This document shows positions 32,338 through 43,650 of a DNA stretch of 64,000 bases, piece by piece. The stretch is from Porphyra umbilicalis (lineage: Eukaryota > Rhodophyta > Bangiophyceae > Bangiales > Bangiaceae), in the NCBI GenBank assembly GCA_002049455.2, contig KV919148.1, forward strand, positions 1 through 64,000, read 5' to 3'. Position 1 is the stretch's first letter. Each line of letters begins with the position of its first letter. The translations under genes were made by a program, and so were the position numbers. The notes under the pieces were generated by a model. That model saw only the letters and a program-made list of their open reading frames with translations. It was not told where the DNA came from and searched no databases.

Positions 32338-34787
32338 GCGGCCAATACGAATCCGCGGCCTTCATCCCTGCCGCTGGCGCCGCGCCCGCCACCACCACCA
32401 CCGCCGCCGCCGCCGCCATCCTTCAAGCCCCGCGTCTTGTCGGTGGATGAGGACGGCCTCGGCGCCGACGGCGACGTGCTTGACAGTCGTGGCAGCGTTG
32501 AGAGTGACCGCGACCTGGGGACAGACTGCGGCACATTGGACGCGGCCGACGACGACAGCGGCGGTGGAGGTGGCAGAGTTGGGGGCGGCGGCCGTGGCAT
32601 CGGCGTTGGTGTTAGCGCCGTCGTTGGCAGCGGCGGCAGTGCCCGAGGCGGAGGGGTACCATCCTCCTCGATGGCGGATAAGGCCGGTGGCAGCAGTGCG
32701 GGTGGGGGGGGCAGCACTTGCGGTGCGCCCGTGGGGGGGGGGCGCTGGAAGCCGACGGAAGGTCAACGCCGGCTGCTCTCGGCCACCTTTTCCCAAAATC
32801 CGTACCCGGACGTGACGACGAAGAACCTGTTGGCGGAACAGCTCGGCGTCAACCGCCCAAGGGTGTCCAAGTGGTTCCAACACCGCCGGGAGAGCGCCAC
32901 CCGGGCCGGGTGCTTTCAGGGGGTGGAGCAGCGAGCCCGCCGGACGCCGAACGAGCTGCTCGTGCTGAATGGTATGTTTGGGTTACGACCTGGGGAGGGT
33001 CTGTGGATGAGCAGCTGCGAGGCTGTGGGTGTTGACGAATGCTGCGGCAGAGGGAGGGCAGTGGCAGATCGACCGCTTGCCGTGAGCAGTGCGTGACGTT
33101 TGTCGATTGAACTCCCTACTCACCAGTACCGTGCAATTGCCTCTCTTGTTGCGACGCTCCTCCCCATGGTGTTTGTGTTTCATCCTACTTGCCATTGGCT
33201 GCCTTAGAAACCTTTGAGAAGAACCCGTACCCGTCGCTCGAAGAGTTGAACGGTGTCTCTCAGCGCCTCAACCTGTCGGTGAAACAAATCAAGCTGTGGA
33301 TGAAGCACCGTCGGTCCACGCTCTGCCGTCGCGGGGAAATCTCTTTCCTCCGCAACCGCACCACCAAGCACTCGCTGCGCGCAGAGGACGTGGCTGCCCT
33401 GCGCGGCGCGCGGGTGATCACAGCTGCGCCAACGGCGGAGCAATTCCGCGCTTTGGCGGCGCACCTGCAGGTTGACACGCCGCTGGTCACAGCCTGGTTC
33501 GAGCGCCAGTCCAAGGACAGCGTGTGCGACAGCAGCCCGAGCCAACCGGGGCTCCTAGCCACCGCCCAAACGCCTGGGGCCACGGCGGACGGTAGCGCTG
33601 CGGAAGCGCAAGCGACGGCAGCAGCGGCGGTGGCGGCGGTGGCGGTGGCAGCAGCCGCGGAAGCAGCGGGCGACGCCTCCGCCGGTGGCGCCGTGTCTGG
33701 GCTGCAACCCAGCCAGGCCCGCGGGCGGTCAGGGTCGGGGGCGTCGCACAAGCGCTCGGAGCGTTCCTGCTCGCCCTCTGAGACGAGCTCCTTCAACGCC
33801 GAGTCGACGCAGGCCGGGCGGGGCCCCCTGCGGGAAGGGGCGGGCGTCCCGCCGCCATGGGCACCGGCCGTCGGGCGTGGCCGCAAGGTCCCAACGGCCC
33901 CGTCGCAGGCGAAACGCCAGCGCACCTCGCTCGGCGGGTCACAGGCGGGCGAAGCACGGCCGACTGGCGGCGCCGCCGCTCGAGAGGGGGCCGACGAAGG
34001 CGCCAAGGTCCCACCCGACGTGGCGGCGCTGGGCGCGTCGCTGACACCAGATCTGCGCGAGCCGTGGGCGCGCACGCAAGACCCCCGCGTGGCGCCGCCC
34101 AACCCGTACGCGTCGCCCAACTTGGGGGAGAGCCTCGGCACCACGGACACGTTGCCGACCATGACGCCGCCGCTGATGCAGCCGCCGTTTTACCAGGCGG
34201 GCTTTTACTCGCCCATCCCGGTTCAAAGGGACGGTATGGGCGGCGCGACGCCTTCCTTTTGGGCCAACGTTGGCGGTGGGCGACGACAGCAGCCGCTGCC
34301 GCAGGAGGTGTCCATGACGTCCCCGCTGTTGCGGCAGCCCGCGGTAGTCATGCGCTCCGAGACGGGCCGCAGCTTCCCTAGTCCGATGCCTTCCCCGTCG
34401 CTGGTCGGCCCAGCTGGCTTTGCACCGGCGCCTGCACAGGCGGCCGAACAGGCAGACCTCTTTCCCGGCGTCAACCCGCAGGCGGGCATGGCGCCACATC
34501 CGGCCATGTTCTACACGTTTCCCCCGCCCCACTCGTTTCACCCCATGTACCAGTCGCAAATGATGCAGTTTGGCATGCCCCGCCTTCCGGGGGGGGGGGC
34601 GATGGCGCCCCACCCCATGCCCTACCCGGCGATGCCCAACGGACAGACGGCGACTACCAAAGGCCTTGCCGCTGCCCCCCAAGACGGCGGCAACACGCTG
34701 GGCAACCGAGCTGGAATGACGATGCCAATGAGCGGCTCCGCGGCGGCGCAATCGGCAGCCTTTGGCGCACAGCCGCATGCACAGTAG
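32107..34787 (+). CDS. Homeobox protein with three homeodomains
   Basis: Two exons, 32107-32971 and 33208-34787, give 814 aa with no frame conflict. Donor G|GTATGT and acceptor CCTTAG|AA join phase 1 cleanly. The ATG at 32107 is the first in frame. Homeodomain 1 (about 213-270) has NPYPDVTTKNLLAEQLGV and VSKWFQHRRE. Homeodomain 2 (about 279-335) is split by the intron: NELLVLN|ETFEKNPYP, ending IKLWMKHRRS. A third, more diverged unit (about 345-405) ends LVTAWFERQSK. Trp-Phe/Met-x-His-Arg-Arg is the recognition-helix signature. Residues 1-210 hold an Ala tract and acidic/Ser-rich parts; the C-terminal 400 aa are Pro/Met/Gln-rich and activation-like. Expected to be a nuclear transcription factor; targets unknown. 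Confidence 0.85.
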
Positions 34788-35162
34788 GGCGGCGCGGCCA
34801 TGGCTGCCACCAGCGGCGCGCACGTGCGTGCCAAGCAAGCGCCGGCGGTGGTGACCATGTGCGGGCGTAACTGTTTTCTCTTGTTTATCCATTTGCGTGT
34901 GCTTGTCGTTTCACGTAGTCGAAGAGTTTGCACGTCGAATCGAATGCAGCGAGCCCATTGCATGGTCACTGGTTTCATCGCCCTCGTCCTAGTCAGGGGT
35001 GCGCTGTCCGCAAGCCCGCAACCCGCAGAGGAAGTGTGCGTCCAAGCGGCAGCCATTGCCAGCGCGCACTCCGTACCCTACACGCGGAACCCACACCGTC
35101 AAGCACGGAGTGCAGGCCCGCTCATGGCCACGGCTCCGTCCACGATGCCAGTGCCCTGCACT
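34788..35162. other. Spacer between convergent homeobox and PET100 genes
   Basis: The two genes converge here, so this contains both 3' untranslated regions. AT-richer at 34860-34960. The plus frame at 34928-35425 reads weakly and has no domain. No gene supported. Confidence 0.5.
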
Positions 35163-35807
35163 TCACGGCTGCGGCCGCGCGTCGAAGGGTGGCCGTTGCA
35201 CGGCGTCAGACACGCCGCTCGCCCCCCTCCGGGCCTCGTACAGCTCGCGCTCGCGCTCCACCAGCCGAGACATTTCGTTTGGCTTGGGTGGCGCGGGGCC
35301 CTCTGGCGGGTACACCACGTACGACCGCTGGGAACCAGAAAGTATTGACAATCCGAGCAGTGGAGCAAAAAGAGGGGAGTGTGAAGCGAGAGCGGACGGT
35401 CCATAAGAGCGGAAAGGTGGTCTAGTCAGTAAACATGCGCAGGTAGTCGAGAGGTGCAGCCACGGTTGCATGCAACAATACATAGGTCGAGCCAGGGCTG
35501 CCACACACGTCGTCGCTGCAAACGGATTCAGAAGTGGAGGCGGAACGAACCAGGGGCGAAGCGGCGGGAATAAAAAGAACGAGAGCAAGAAAAAGAAAAA
35601 AAAACCAAGGGAGGAAGAGAATGCACGAAAACGAACCTGTTGAATGATGCGCTCCAAATACGGGTACGCGCCCGACCCAAAAAAGTAGGACGCGCCGATG
35701 GGCAGCAGGACGTAGACCGAAAACTTGAACCCTTCCAGCCGCCGCCGGCGCAGGCGGGTGGCCAAACTCGTGGAAAGACCCTGAGAAAGCTGCCACCAGC
35801 TCACCAT
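35163..35807 (-). CDS. PET100-like cytochrome c oxidase assembly factor
   Basis: Two exons on the minus strand: 35807-35637 (57 aa) and 35327-35163 (54 aa plus stop), total 111 aa. The start sits in a perfect Kozak context (gccgccATGG, MVSWWQLSQG). Donor CAG|GTTCGT and acceptor TTCCCAG|CGG join in phase 0. The core LEGFKFSVYVLLPIGASYFF, then YLERII and RSYVVYPPEGPAPPKPNEM, followed by LVERERELYEARR, matches PET100: one membrane helix, a YVVYPPE-like segment and a charged helical tail. PET100 is anchored in the mitochondrial inner membrane and helps assemble complex IV. The 309-nt intron is a multiple of three and has no stop, so a retained form would still be open. Confidence 0.8.
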   Translation of the reverse strand: MVSWWQLSQGLSTSLATRLRRRRLEGFKFSVYVLLPIGASYFFGSGAYPYLERIIQQVRFRAFSSSLGFFFFFLLSFFLFPPLRPWFVPPPLLNPFAATTCVAALARPMYCCMQPWLHLSTTCACLLTRPPFRSYGPSALASHSPLFAPLLGLSILSGSQRSYVVYPPEGPAPPKPNEMSRLVERERELYEARRGASGVSDAVQRPPFDARPQP

Positions 35808-36692
35808 GGCGGCGCGTGTGGTACCGAGGACAGGGAACGGGGCGGCGCCGAGTGACCCGCCACCCAGCGGGCAGGCGCGCGGCAAGGACGGTGGTGGCGG
35901 CGGCAGGCCGCGGCGTCGGCGGCCACGGGGATGCACGACAGGCGCTCCGCCGGCGTTCGCGCACCCCCAAGCAGCAAGCAGCGGCGGGTCAGACACGGCG
36001 GTGACACGCGCCTGCCAACCGACGCCAGGCCGTCGACGGCACGTCGTGACGCTGGCGACGGTGGTCGCGACGACAAAGTGCGGAGCCTGACCGAGTCCAT
36101 GGAGAGGGGGATCCCCAGCCGCTTCCACGTGCGCCACCAAAAACACTCGAAATTCCCAGTCTCCAAACGTCTACGCGAAAAAAATACAAAATGAACGTAA
36201 TGATTGCATTGGCAATTGAATTGATCCGAGGCACAGTACGTCACAGGCACTGTAATGGCTTTGTAAGCTCAGCACCCCGTCGAACCCGAAGCAGACCCTC
36301 ACACGGGCGAGGAATGAATACGCGTGGAGGCCGCGCGCGCTGGTGGTGCGGTCCAGGTCGGGCGGCAGCCCCGCGGCCCCCCCGTTCGTCCCGGTGCGCG
36401 CACCGTACGGGCTCGCGCGTCATGAAGGGCGGGGGCGCTCCCCCCTAGGGACGAGGGTGTGAGGCGGCCGAGAGGCTGCCGCCTGCCCGGCCGCCGCTGG
36501 GTGGCTGCCGCGCGCGGCGCAATGCCGGGCGCGCCGCGTCCGCGGCGGCGCCGCCGGCGGCTGCCACGACCGTCGCCGCCGCCGCCGTCGGCGGCGCCAC
36601 CCACGGCGGCGGTCGACAAGGCGCGGTGCGGCGCGTCCCGTTGACGTGACGGCGCATCGTCGTTGCCGGGCGCCCCGCCCGCGTGCGTCGTC
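35808..36692. other. Intergenic between divergent PET100 and 36.7-kb gene
   Basis: AT-richest around 36160-36290 (atgaacgtaatgattgcattggc region), which should include the PET100 promoter. From 36.3 kb the composition is GC-rich again. No domain-bearing frame. Confidence 0.45.
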
Positions 36693-36797
36693 ATGGCGGC
36701 ACTCGAGTCGGTCATCTTCCGCCCGTTTGTGCCGGGCGCGCCAGGCGTGGTACGTTTGCCGTCCTTTTCCAGTAGTGGCGGAGGCCGAGGCCGAGGC

Positions 36798-36838
<41 letters not shown>

Positions 36839-38029
36839 CGGCGTCGGCGGCGGCGGCGGCGGCGGCGTCAGCGGCGGCGGCGACGACGAAGACACTGAGC
36901 GCCCCCGTGCGTGTGCCGGCAGAGCGCCCGGCGGCGGCCGGTCCGCCGCCACGGGTGCCGGCGGCGGCGGTGCGGCACCCCCCACCGCTGCGGTCGGGAC
37001 ACGGCGGCCGGCGGCGGGTGCGGCGACGGCGGCGGCTGTCTGTGCGGCCGCCGCCACAGCGGCGGGCGGGCGCGGGACGACGGGGCGCCCGTCGTCCCCC
37101 CAAACGCGCCAAGCAGCAGCGGCGCCCGCCGGCGGTCCCTCCCCCCCCGCCCCCCCCTCTCCGGTGGGTGCATGGTGCCAGCGGCGGGGGTCGACGCGCC
37201 CGCGGGGGGTCCCGCCGCAACGGCATCGGCGTCTGCCGGCGTTGATGACGGCGGCGGCGGCGGCGGCGTTTGTGGCGGCGGTCGCGTACCCGACGGCGCG
37301 CCACCCGTGGCGGTGGCGGCACGGGTGGCGGCCGGCGAGCCGAGCAGCGGCCGCCTGTGGCCGTCGCGCGGCTGGGGTGGCGCGTGGGGGGGGTGGCGCC
37401 GCAAGGCGGGTGACGCTCAGCGTCGCGGCGCCGGCGCCGGCGACCGTGGCGCCGGCGACGGCGGCGACGGCAGGGGCGCGGGTGACCCCCCGCGACGGGT
37501 GTGGCGGCTGCCGCGGCCGCGGCCACGGCCGGCAGCGGGAGCGGCGGCGGTGGCGGCGGTGGCGGGTCGGGCGGTCCCCGAGTGCGCGCCGCCCCGCCGG
37601 CGATGGACGGGGTGGCGGCGGCCGTCGAGGCGCGGACCAGCGGCGCCACGATGCCCCGCGGCGTGGCACGGACGACGCTGTCGCCGCGGGCGGCGCCCGC
37701 CCACTGCCCCCGAGCCCGCCGTCGGCCGCCGAGGCGGAGAGCGCCACCAGCAGCGGCACGCTCGGCGGCGCCCCCGTCGACAGCATCGCCCGTGGCCGGC
37801 GCGGCGACGGTGGCGACCGCAGCAGCGGCGGCAGCGGCGGCAGCGGCGGCAGCGGCGGCAGCGGCGGCAGCGGCGGCAGCGGTGGCGGTGGCAGCGGCGG
37901 CACCGTTGGCGGTGGTGGCCACCGCCGCACGACGGGGCGACGCGGTGCGGACGGGGTGCCGCGGTCGCCCACGTCCCCGTCCCTGCTCAGCGGCCGCGTG
38001 GGGCCCCTCGGGGGGTTCCGCGCGCCCGC

Positions 38030-38122
<93 letters not shown>

Positions 38123-38641
38123 CGGCGGCGGCGGCGGCGACGCGCGGGCGGCGTTTGGAGGCGCCACCTCCGGCAGCGCTGGGGGTGGCGGCGGCGCTCA
38201 CAGCCCGCAGGCCAAGAGCGACAGCAGCTGGCGGGGCGCCGCGGCGTGGGGGGGGTGGCGGGCGCCGTCTCCCCAAGGGTCCTTTACCGCAGCCACACGG
38301 CGGTGGAGGTGGGCGCGGGCGGCGGCGCCACGGCGGGCCGGTGGGTTGGCCGACCGCCGCCCGACGGCTCGCCGCCCCCGCCGCCCCCGACGGCCACCCC
38401 GTCACCCGTGGACGGCGACGGCGGCGGGCCGGGCCGCGGCGGCGCCGCCGCCGCCGTGGCCACCGTGGCAGCGGCGGCGGCGGGCGCCGCGCCCGCCGCC
38501 GCCGTCACGGCGGCCCACCGCGAGCCGTCTCCCCCGCCATCGCTGACGTGGGCGTCCCGCCTGCCCCGGCGGCGCGGCTGGTCCCGCCACCTCTCCCGCT
38601 CCGCGCTCGCCCCGTCGGGCCTCCCCCGCCCGCGCTCGGCA

Positions 38642-38680
<39 letters not shown>

Positions 38681-39090
38681 TGGCGGCCACCCCGTGGGCG
38701 TCGGCACCGACCCCCGACGGGACGGCGGCGGCGGCGGCGGCCGGCGGCCGTGGCGCGGGGGCGCCCGCCAATGTCGGGGGCGTGGGGCGGGGGCCGCCTC
38801 GGCGTGTCGTGGCCCTGCCCCCGCCCACCGTCGACGACAGGTGCCGCGGCGGCGACGTGTCGCCCTGGTTTGGCGCCCGCGACGCGGCCACTGTCGACGC
38901 GGACGGCGTTGCCCGCCCGCCCGCCGTTGACGGTGGGGTCGGCGGCGCCGCTGGTGGCGGCGCCACCGCGGGCGGCGGCCCCGCGGGCGGCGGCGGCGGC
39001 GGTGGCGGTGGTGGCGGCGGGGGCGGCGACGCGGGCGGCCGCGCCGCCGTGTCCGCGCGGGGCCGCCGCGGCCCGCGCACGCGCAAGTGA
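36693..39090 (+). CDS. Low-complexity Gly/Ala/Ser-rich protein, unknown
   Basis: The ATG at 36693 begins MAALESVIFRPFVPGAPGVV, the only clearly ordered segment, then a Gly tract from GGC repeats. Coding-like stretches then alternate between frames at runs of G/C. They include a Gly-Gly-Ser repeat (about 37825-37900), a long poly-Gly tract (38038-38120) and a Pro-rich segment VGVPPAPAARLVPPPLPLRA. The end reads GGRAAVSARGRRGPRTRK before the stop at 39088. The minus strand is also open for long distances, so strand choice rests on the start region and the natural ending. No domain recognised; probably disordered. Confidence 0.4.
37825..38120 (+). repeat. GGC/AGC trinucleotide repeat tracts
   Basis: Nine-base ggcggcagc-type repeats at about 37826-37890, then a nearly pure GGC array of roughly 80 bp at 38038-38120. 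They encode Ser-Gly-Gly and Gly tracts if the plus reading is right. Confidence 0.9.
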
Positions 39091-39421
39091 CCCGCGGCCG
39101 CCCGCGTGCCGGGGGGGCACGCTCCGACCCCGTGAGCGCCCGCCGACGACGTGGCGGGGGGTGGTGTGGGCGCCACTGGGGCGGGAGCCGGCGGCCGCGC
39201 CGCGGCGCGCGCCCGCGTGTGGGGCGGGTGGCACACGGCGCGCGGCAGCAGCGGGGAGACTGGGGCGCGGGGCGCGCCTGATGACACACCATTGTTGTTT
39301 AAAAAACGCATGACCTCTCCCACGCCGCGCGCGCGCGGCGCGGCGCGGTGCCCGCCGCAGGGGCCACGCCCCCCCACAGGCGCGCCCCTCCCCCCCCCCC
39401 CCCCCCCCCCTCCCCCAGCCC
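39091..39421. other. Spacer between convergent genes
   Basis: Contains the 3' ends of the flanking genes, a short A/T stretch (39290-39310) and a C run at about 39389-39410. No gene. Confidence 0.5.
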
Positions 39422-39954
39422 TCAAGTTACGCCGTTTCGTGAGCCCCCCCCCCCGCCCCCTCCTCCCCCCCCCCATCCCCCCCCACCCCCCCCTTCCCCT
39501 TCCCCGGCCGCCGCCGCTGCCGCCGCCGCCGCCGCCTGCCGCTTCTTGGCGTGGGAGCGCTGCGCCGACTCGCGGTTGCGGAGGATGCGCGCGCGCGCCT
39601 TGTCGCTCACGAGCAACTCTACGTCGACGTAGCGGCGGGTGCCGCGGCGGCGGCGCCCGGCGGGCGGCGCCGTCGACCCGCTCCCGCCGCCCCCGCCGCC
39701 CGCCGTCGACGCGGCGGCGGCGGCGGCGGGCGCGCCGCCGTCACTGCCACCGCCGCCGCGGCCATGGCCACCGCCGCCGCCGCCGCCGGTCGTGCTGCCG
39801 CCGCTGCGGCTGCCAGTGCCGCCGCTCAGCGGGGGGCCCTCGTCCCACCCGCCGGCGGCGCCACCCCGCGACGCCGCCCACCACCCATCCACGGCGGCGG
39901 CGGCGGCGGCCGCCGCGTCGGCGCCCGCCCCGTGGCCGCCCGCCTCGGCCTCTG

Positions 39955-39997
<43 letters not shown>

Positions 39998-42010
39998 TGC
40001 GGCCGCACCCGCATCCGCACCCGCAAGCGTCGCCCCCCCCCCCGCGGCGTCAGGGCGGCAACGGTCTGATCCCCCCCCCCCTCCCCCGCCTCCAGCGACC
40101 CGTCGCTGAGCAGCTGCACGGTCGCGCGGGAGGACGCGGCGTGCCCCCCCGCCAACCGCCCGCCGCGTTGCCCGTCGCGGCGCCCCCCCCGCCCGCGGGC
40201 GGCATGCGCAGCCGCCCGAGGTTCATGCGCAGCAGCGACAGCGCCTTCATGCGCAGCCAGTAGGTCATGCACGGGCCGGAGCGCGTGAAATCCACAACGA
40301 TCGACACGGACTCGTCGTCGGCCGACACGTCGGCGCGGCGGCCGGCGGTGGCGGCGGCGGTGGGGCCGCCGGCGCCGCCACCCACGGCACCGCCGCGGGC
40401 GGCGCCCCCCCGCGTCGCGAGGGGCCCGACGCGGCCGCCGTGCGTCGCGGCGGCGCGGCGCCCCCCCCCGCCCCCCCCCGCCCCCCCGGCGGGTGAAAGT
40501 CCGTCACGGGAATGGCGCCCGCCCCAAACGTGCCCGACCCGAGCCCGTGGTACACGTCGAGGATGCCCATGCCCGCCGGGTCGGAAAACGTGCGCATCGA
40601 CGGCATTGGCGACACGCGCCGGTTGATCGCGCGCACGTGGCCGGCGAGCCACACGTCGCCGCCCTCCACCGCCGGGCGGCGGAGGGAGAAGAGCGAGTGC
40701 AGCGCACCCCCCGACCGCAGCGGGCGCACCCACTCGCCTTGGATGACGCGCCCGTCGGGGGACGGCGCGAGCATCAGGTACTCGTGGTTGACCGTGTTGA
40801 TGACGGCGCGGCCGAGGACGGGGGCGAAAAAGACGCCGCCGCTCGCTTCCCCGCGCACGTCGAGCGCCGTGTCCATGTAAACCCAGCAGCACACGATCTT
40901 GTCGGCGGCGGACACGTGCACGGGCACCGTCCAGTTAGAGACGACGAGGAAGCGGGGGCCGAGGCCCGTGCCGTCGGAATCCCAGTCGGGCACCGACGCG
41001 TACGGGCTGTCGTCGCCGTGGAGGGGTGGTTCCGCGCCGCCGGCGCCGGCGGCGGCGCCACCCCCATCGCCGCCCGGGCGCCCCATCCACCGCCCTCCCG
41101 GCGCCTGATCCATCGTGGCGAGCCGCAACACCCGGTCCGACGCGACCGCGTGCTGCACCCCCGTTGCAGACAGCGTCGGCAAGTCGGCCGGCGACGGCCA
41201 CGCGGCGCTCGCCAGCGGGCTGTAGGGCGCCAGCCACGTCCACGCCATCGGCGAGCGCATCAGTTGGAGTTCGGTCAACTCCAGCGTCTCGGCGGGCGTC
41301 AGCCGCACGCCCTCCACCGCAAAGCGGGTGCACAGGCCAGACAGCTGCCGGTGGAGGCCGGGCTCGGAGCTGACTGCCGCCGACGGGAAGGGGGGGGGGG
41401 TCGGCAGGGGGGCGGGCGCGAAAAAGGGCAATTCGCCGGCGCCCCCCGCGCCGCCGCCACCGCTGCCGCCGCTTGGGAGGGGGGGGGAGGGGGCGCTCCC
41501 GGGACCGCCGGCCGTGCCGCCAGCAGCCACGGCGGCGGCTTGGGCCGACGCCGCCGCCGCGTCGGCGACCGCCCGCTCGTCGCGCGGCGGCGGCGGCGGA
41601 GGCGGCGGCGGCGGCGGCGGCCCGTCCGACATTTGCTGCAGCGCCCCGTCGCCAAACGGCGGGAGGGACGAGTAGGGCCCCGTCGACGCGGGTGGCGACG
41701 CATACGCGCCGCCCGGCGGGCCAAACAGCGACGCAGCGTCGCCGACGCGCGGTGGCGCGCCAAACGACTGGCCATCGTCGCCCGCGTCGGCGTCCCCCCC
41801 CTCCCCCCCAAACGCCACGGGCGTCGGCGGCCACACGCCGACGCCATCGTCATCGTCACCAGCGAGGATTCCTCCTCCGTTGGAGGCGCCAAACGGGGAG
41901 CCCCGCGCCGCGCTCCCAAACGTAAACTCACTCCCGCTGCCGCCGTCGCCGCCGCCATCGCCACTGCCGCCGCCATCGCCAATGGCGGCGCCCCCCCAGC
42001 CGTCGGCCAT
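39422..42010 (-). CDS. Probable transcription factor with C-terminal bZIP basic region
   Basis: Starts at the ATG at 42010 (cgccATGG, MADGWGGAAIGDGG). After an acidic Gly-rich leader comes an ordered region of about 250 aa: ETLELTELQLMRSPMAWTWL, GPRFLVVSNWTVPVHVSAAD, DVRGEASGGVFFAPVLGRAV and HSLFSLRRPAVEGGDVWLAG. Across G runs near 40460-40490 another frame gives ESVSIVVDFTRSGPCMTYWL. Near the end (39538-39612) is YVDVELLVSDKARA followed by RILRNRESAQRSHAKKRQ, a bZIP basic region with the N-x7-R core (NRESAQRSH). No leucine zipper follows; poly-Ala and Gly come instead before the stop at 39422. It may be two genes; I treat it as one because strand and direction agree. The ordered middle domain is not recognised. 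Confidence 0.5.
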
Positions 42011-42084
42011 GGCGCACCCCCCCTTGCCCGCGCGCCGCTCCCCGCCGCAGCGTCCTTGTCGTCACCCCCGCCGCCGGTCGGGTG

Positions 42085-42175
42085 GGTGGTCGGTACGCCG
42101 GCCGGTTGGTCGGCCGGCCTGTCGGTCGGTCGGTCGATCTGTTGGTCGCCGTCGGCCGGTCGGTCAATGGCGCCG
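42085..42175. repeat. GGTC/GGCC microsatellite
   Basis: Interrupted tetranucleotide repeats of ggtcggtcggtc and ggccggttggtc type. About 90 bp in the upstream region of the bZIP-like gene. Confidence 0.8.
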
Positions 42176-43489
42176 TCAGCCGCTGGCCGCCACCCCGTCG
42201 CCGTGACGCACGCGCGGGAGGGCGGGGTCCGGTGGGGGTGGGGCCGTGCACCCCCGCGGCGGTTGCAGTGTCGCGCGCGCGCGCCCACGTGCGCGGGGGG
42301 AGAGCACGCGGCGGTCGTCGCGCGGTCGCGCGCGGCGCGGCGCGGCGCGGCGGTCCGACTGTCCCCGCCGCCGCCCACGGAGCGACGCAACGGGCGGGGG
42401 GGGCGACGCGCGCCGCCGCTGGCGGGGGCGGCGCGGGGGTGGGGCCGCCACAACCCCACTGGGGGGGGGGGTGCCCGCGGCTGTGCCCACGGCTGTGCTC
42501 GTGGCTGTGCCCGCAGGGGGCGGCGTGGGGAGGGGTGCTCGAGGGTGGGTGGCCGAGCGGTCCTCCGGCCGGCGCGATCCTCCTACGAGTCACGGTGGCG
42601 TTGAGGGTGGCGGGGTGGGGGGGTGTGCCAGCACTCAAACCCTTCCCGAGCCTGGCCGCGCTGGCCGCGCTGGCCGTGATGGAGGGGTCTGGAAGGGGGT
42701 GGCGCGGCGCCCCAGACGCGACAGCGTCCACTGCGCGTGGGGGGGGGGGGGCGCCGCCGACGCTGCAGCGGACTGGCGCCCCACAGCAAGCGTGCTCGCG
42801 CGTGCCGGTCGGCGACGCAACACGGCAGGCGGCTCTTGAGGGCCACATTCAGCACGGCCAGCGTGGTTGCGGTACGCTGTAGGCCTGCCCCCCGCACACA
42901 GCCAGACACTCTTTTCACGCGCGGAACGTCCCCATACCGTCTCGCATGTGGACGAGATGCCACAAGGGGCAGAGGTTGGCTACGCCTGAAAAGAGTTCTG
43001 AATTCTCAGTGGCAATGCCGATCCTTTGCCCATATCTTGGTCGCAAGCTCTCCGCGATCTCCCGCACAAGGGTCGTGCAACAGTCGTGCCGAGTCGTCAG
43101 CGTACCGCGCGACTGACGGCCACTGGCTGGCAGCACGGGCACTGATTCATAGGTCATTTTTTCTTCGTGCCATCATGGCACGAAGGCGGCGGTCGCCCTT
43201 GCAGGCTGTGATGTGCATGGCCAGCTTTGCCCTAGTAGCGCCAACGAGGTCGCTCGGTCGGCCCGCCAGAGTGGCTCAGCCTGCGTCGCCACATTGCGGC
43301 GGTTGCTCAGCAAAAGTCAAGGGCGTAGGAGGAGCGTCGACTTGGGCATGTTGGGAACGGAGGACTCGCCTTTGCAGCAGCAGCTGCTCGAGAGCGCCGT
43401 CTGACTCTGATGCCTTAACGTACGGTCCATGAGGGCGGAATGAGGCTGAGTTTTTTTTTTGACACATATACAAATTGGACACATGGCAA

Positions 43490-43650
43490 GCGCGTGGTTG
43501 TACACCACAGCTCCGACCCACTTCTTTCAAGGTAATTCGGCAAAGATCGTGCAAACCGACAACGGCTGCATCTTCCAATCAGTCATGATCATGGCTGGGT
43601 ACCATCTTTGTACCGGCCCACAGGCGATGCTGTCTGGTGCGAGTTGAATG
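43490..43650 (+). mobile_element. Possible fossil fragment of an integrase-bearing element
   Basis: A short peptide AKIVQTDNGCIFQS resembles the TDNG block of retroviral-type integrases. The surrounding kilobase is decayed, with no long open frame, no recognisable reverse transcriptase and no terminal repeats seen. If real it is an old, broken remnant. The match is short and may be chance. Confidence 0.2.
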
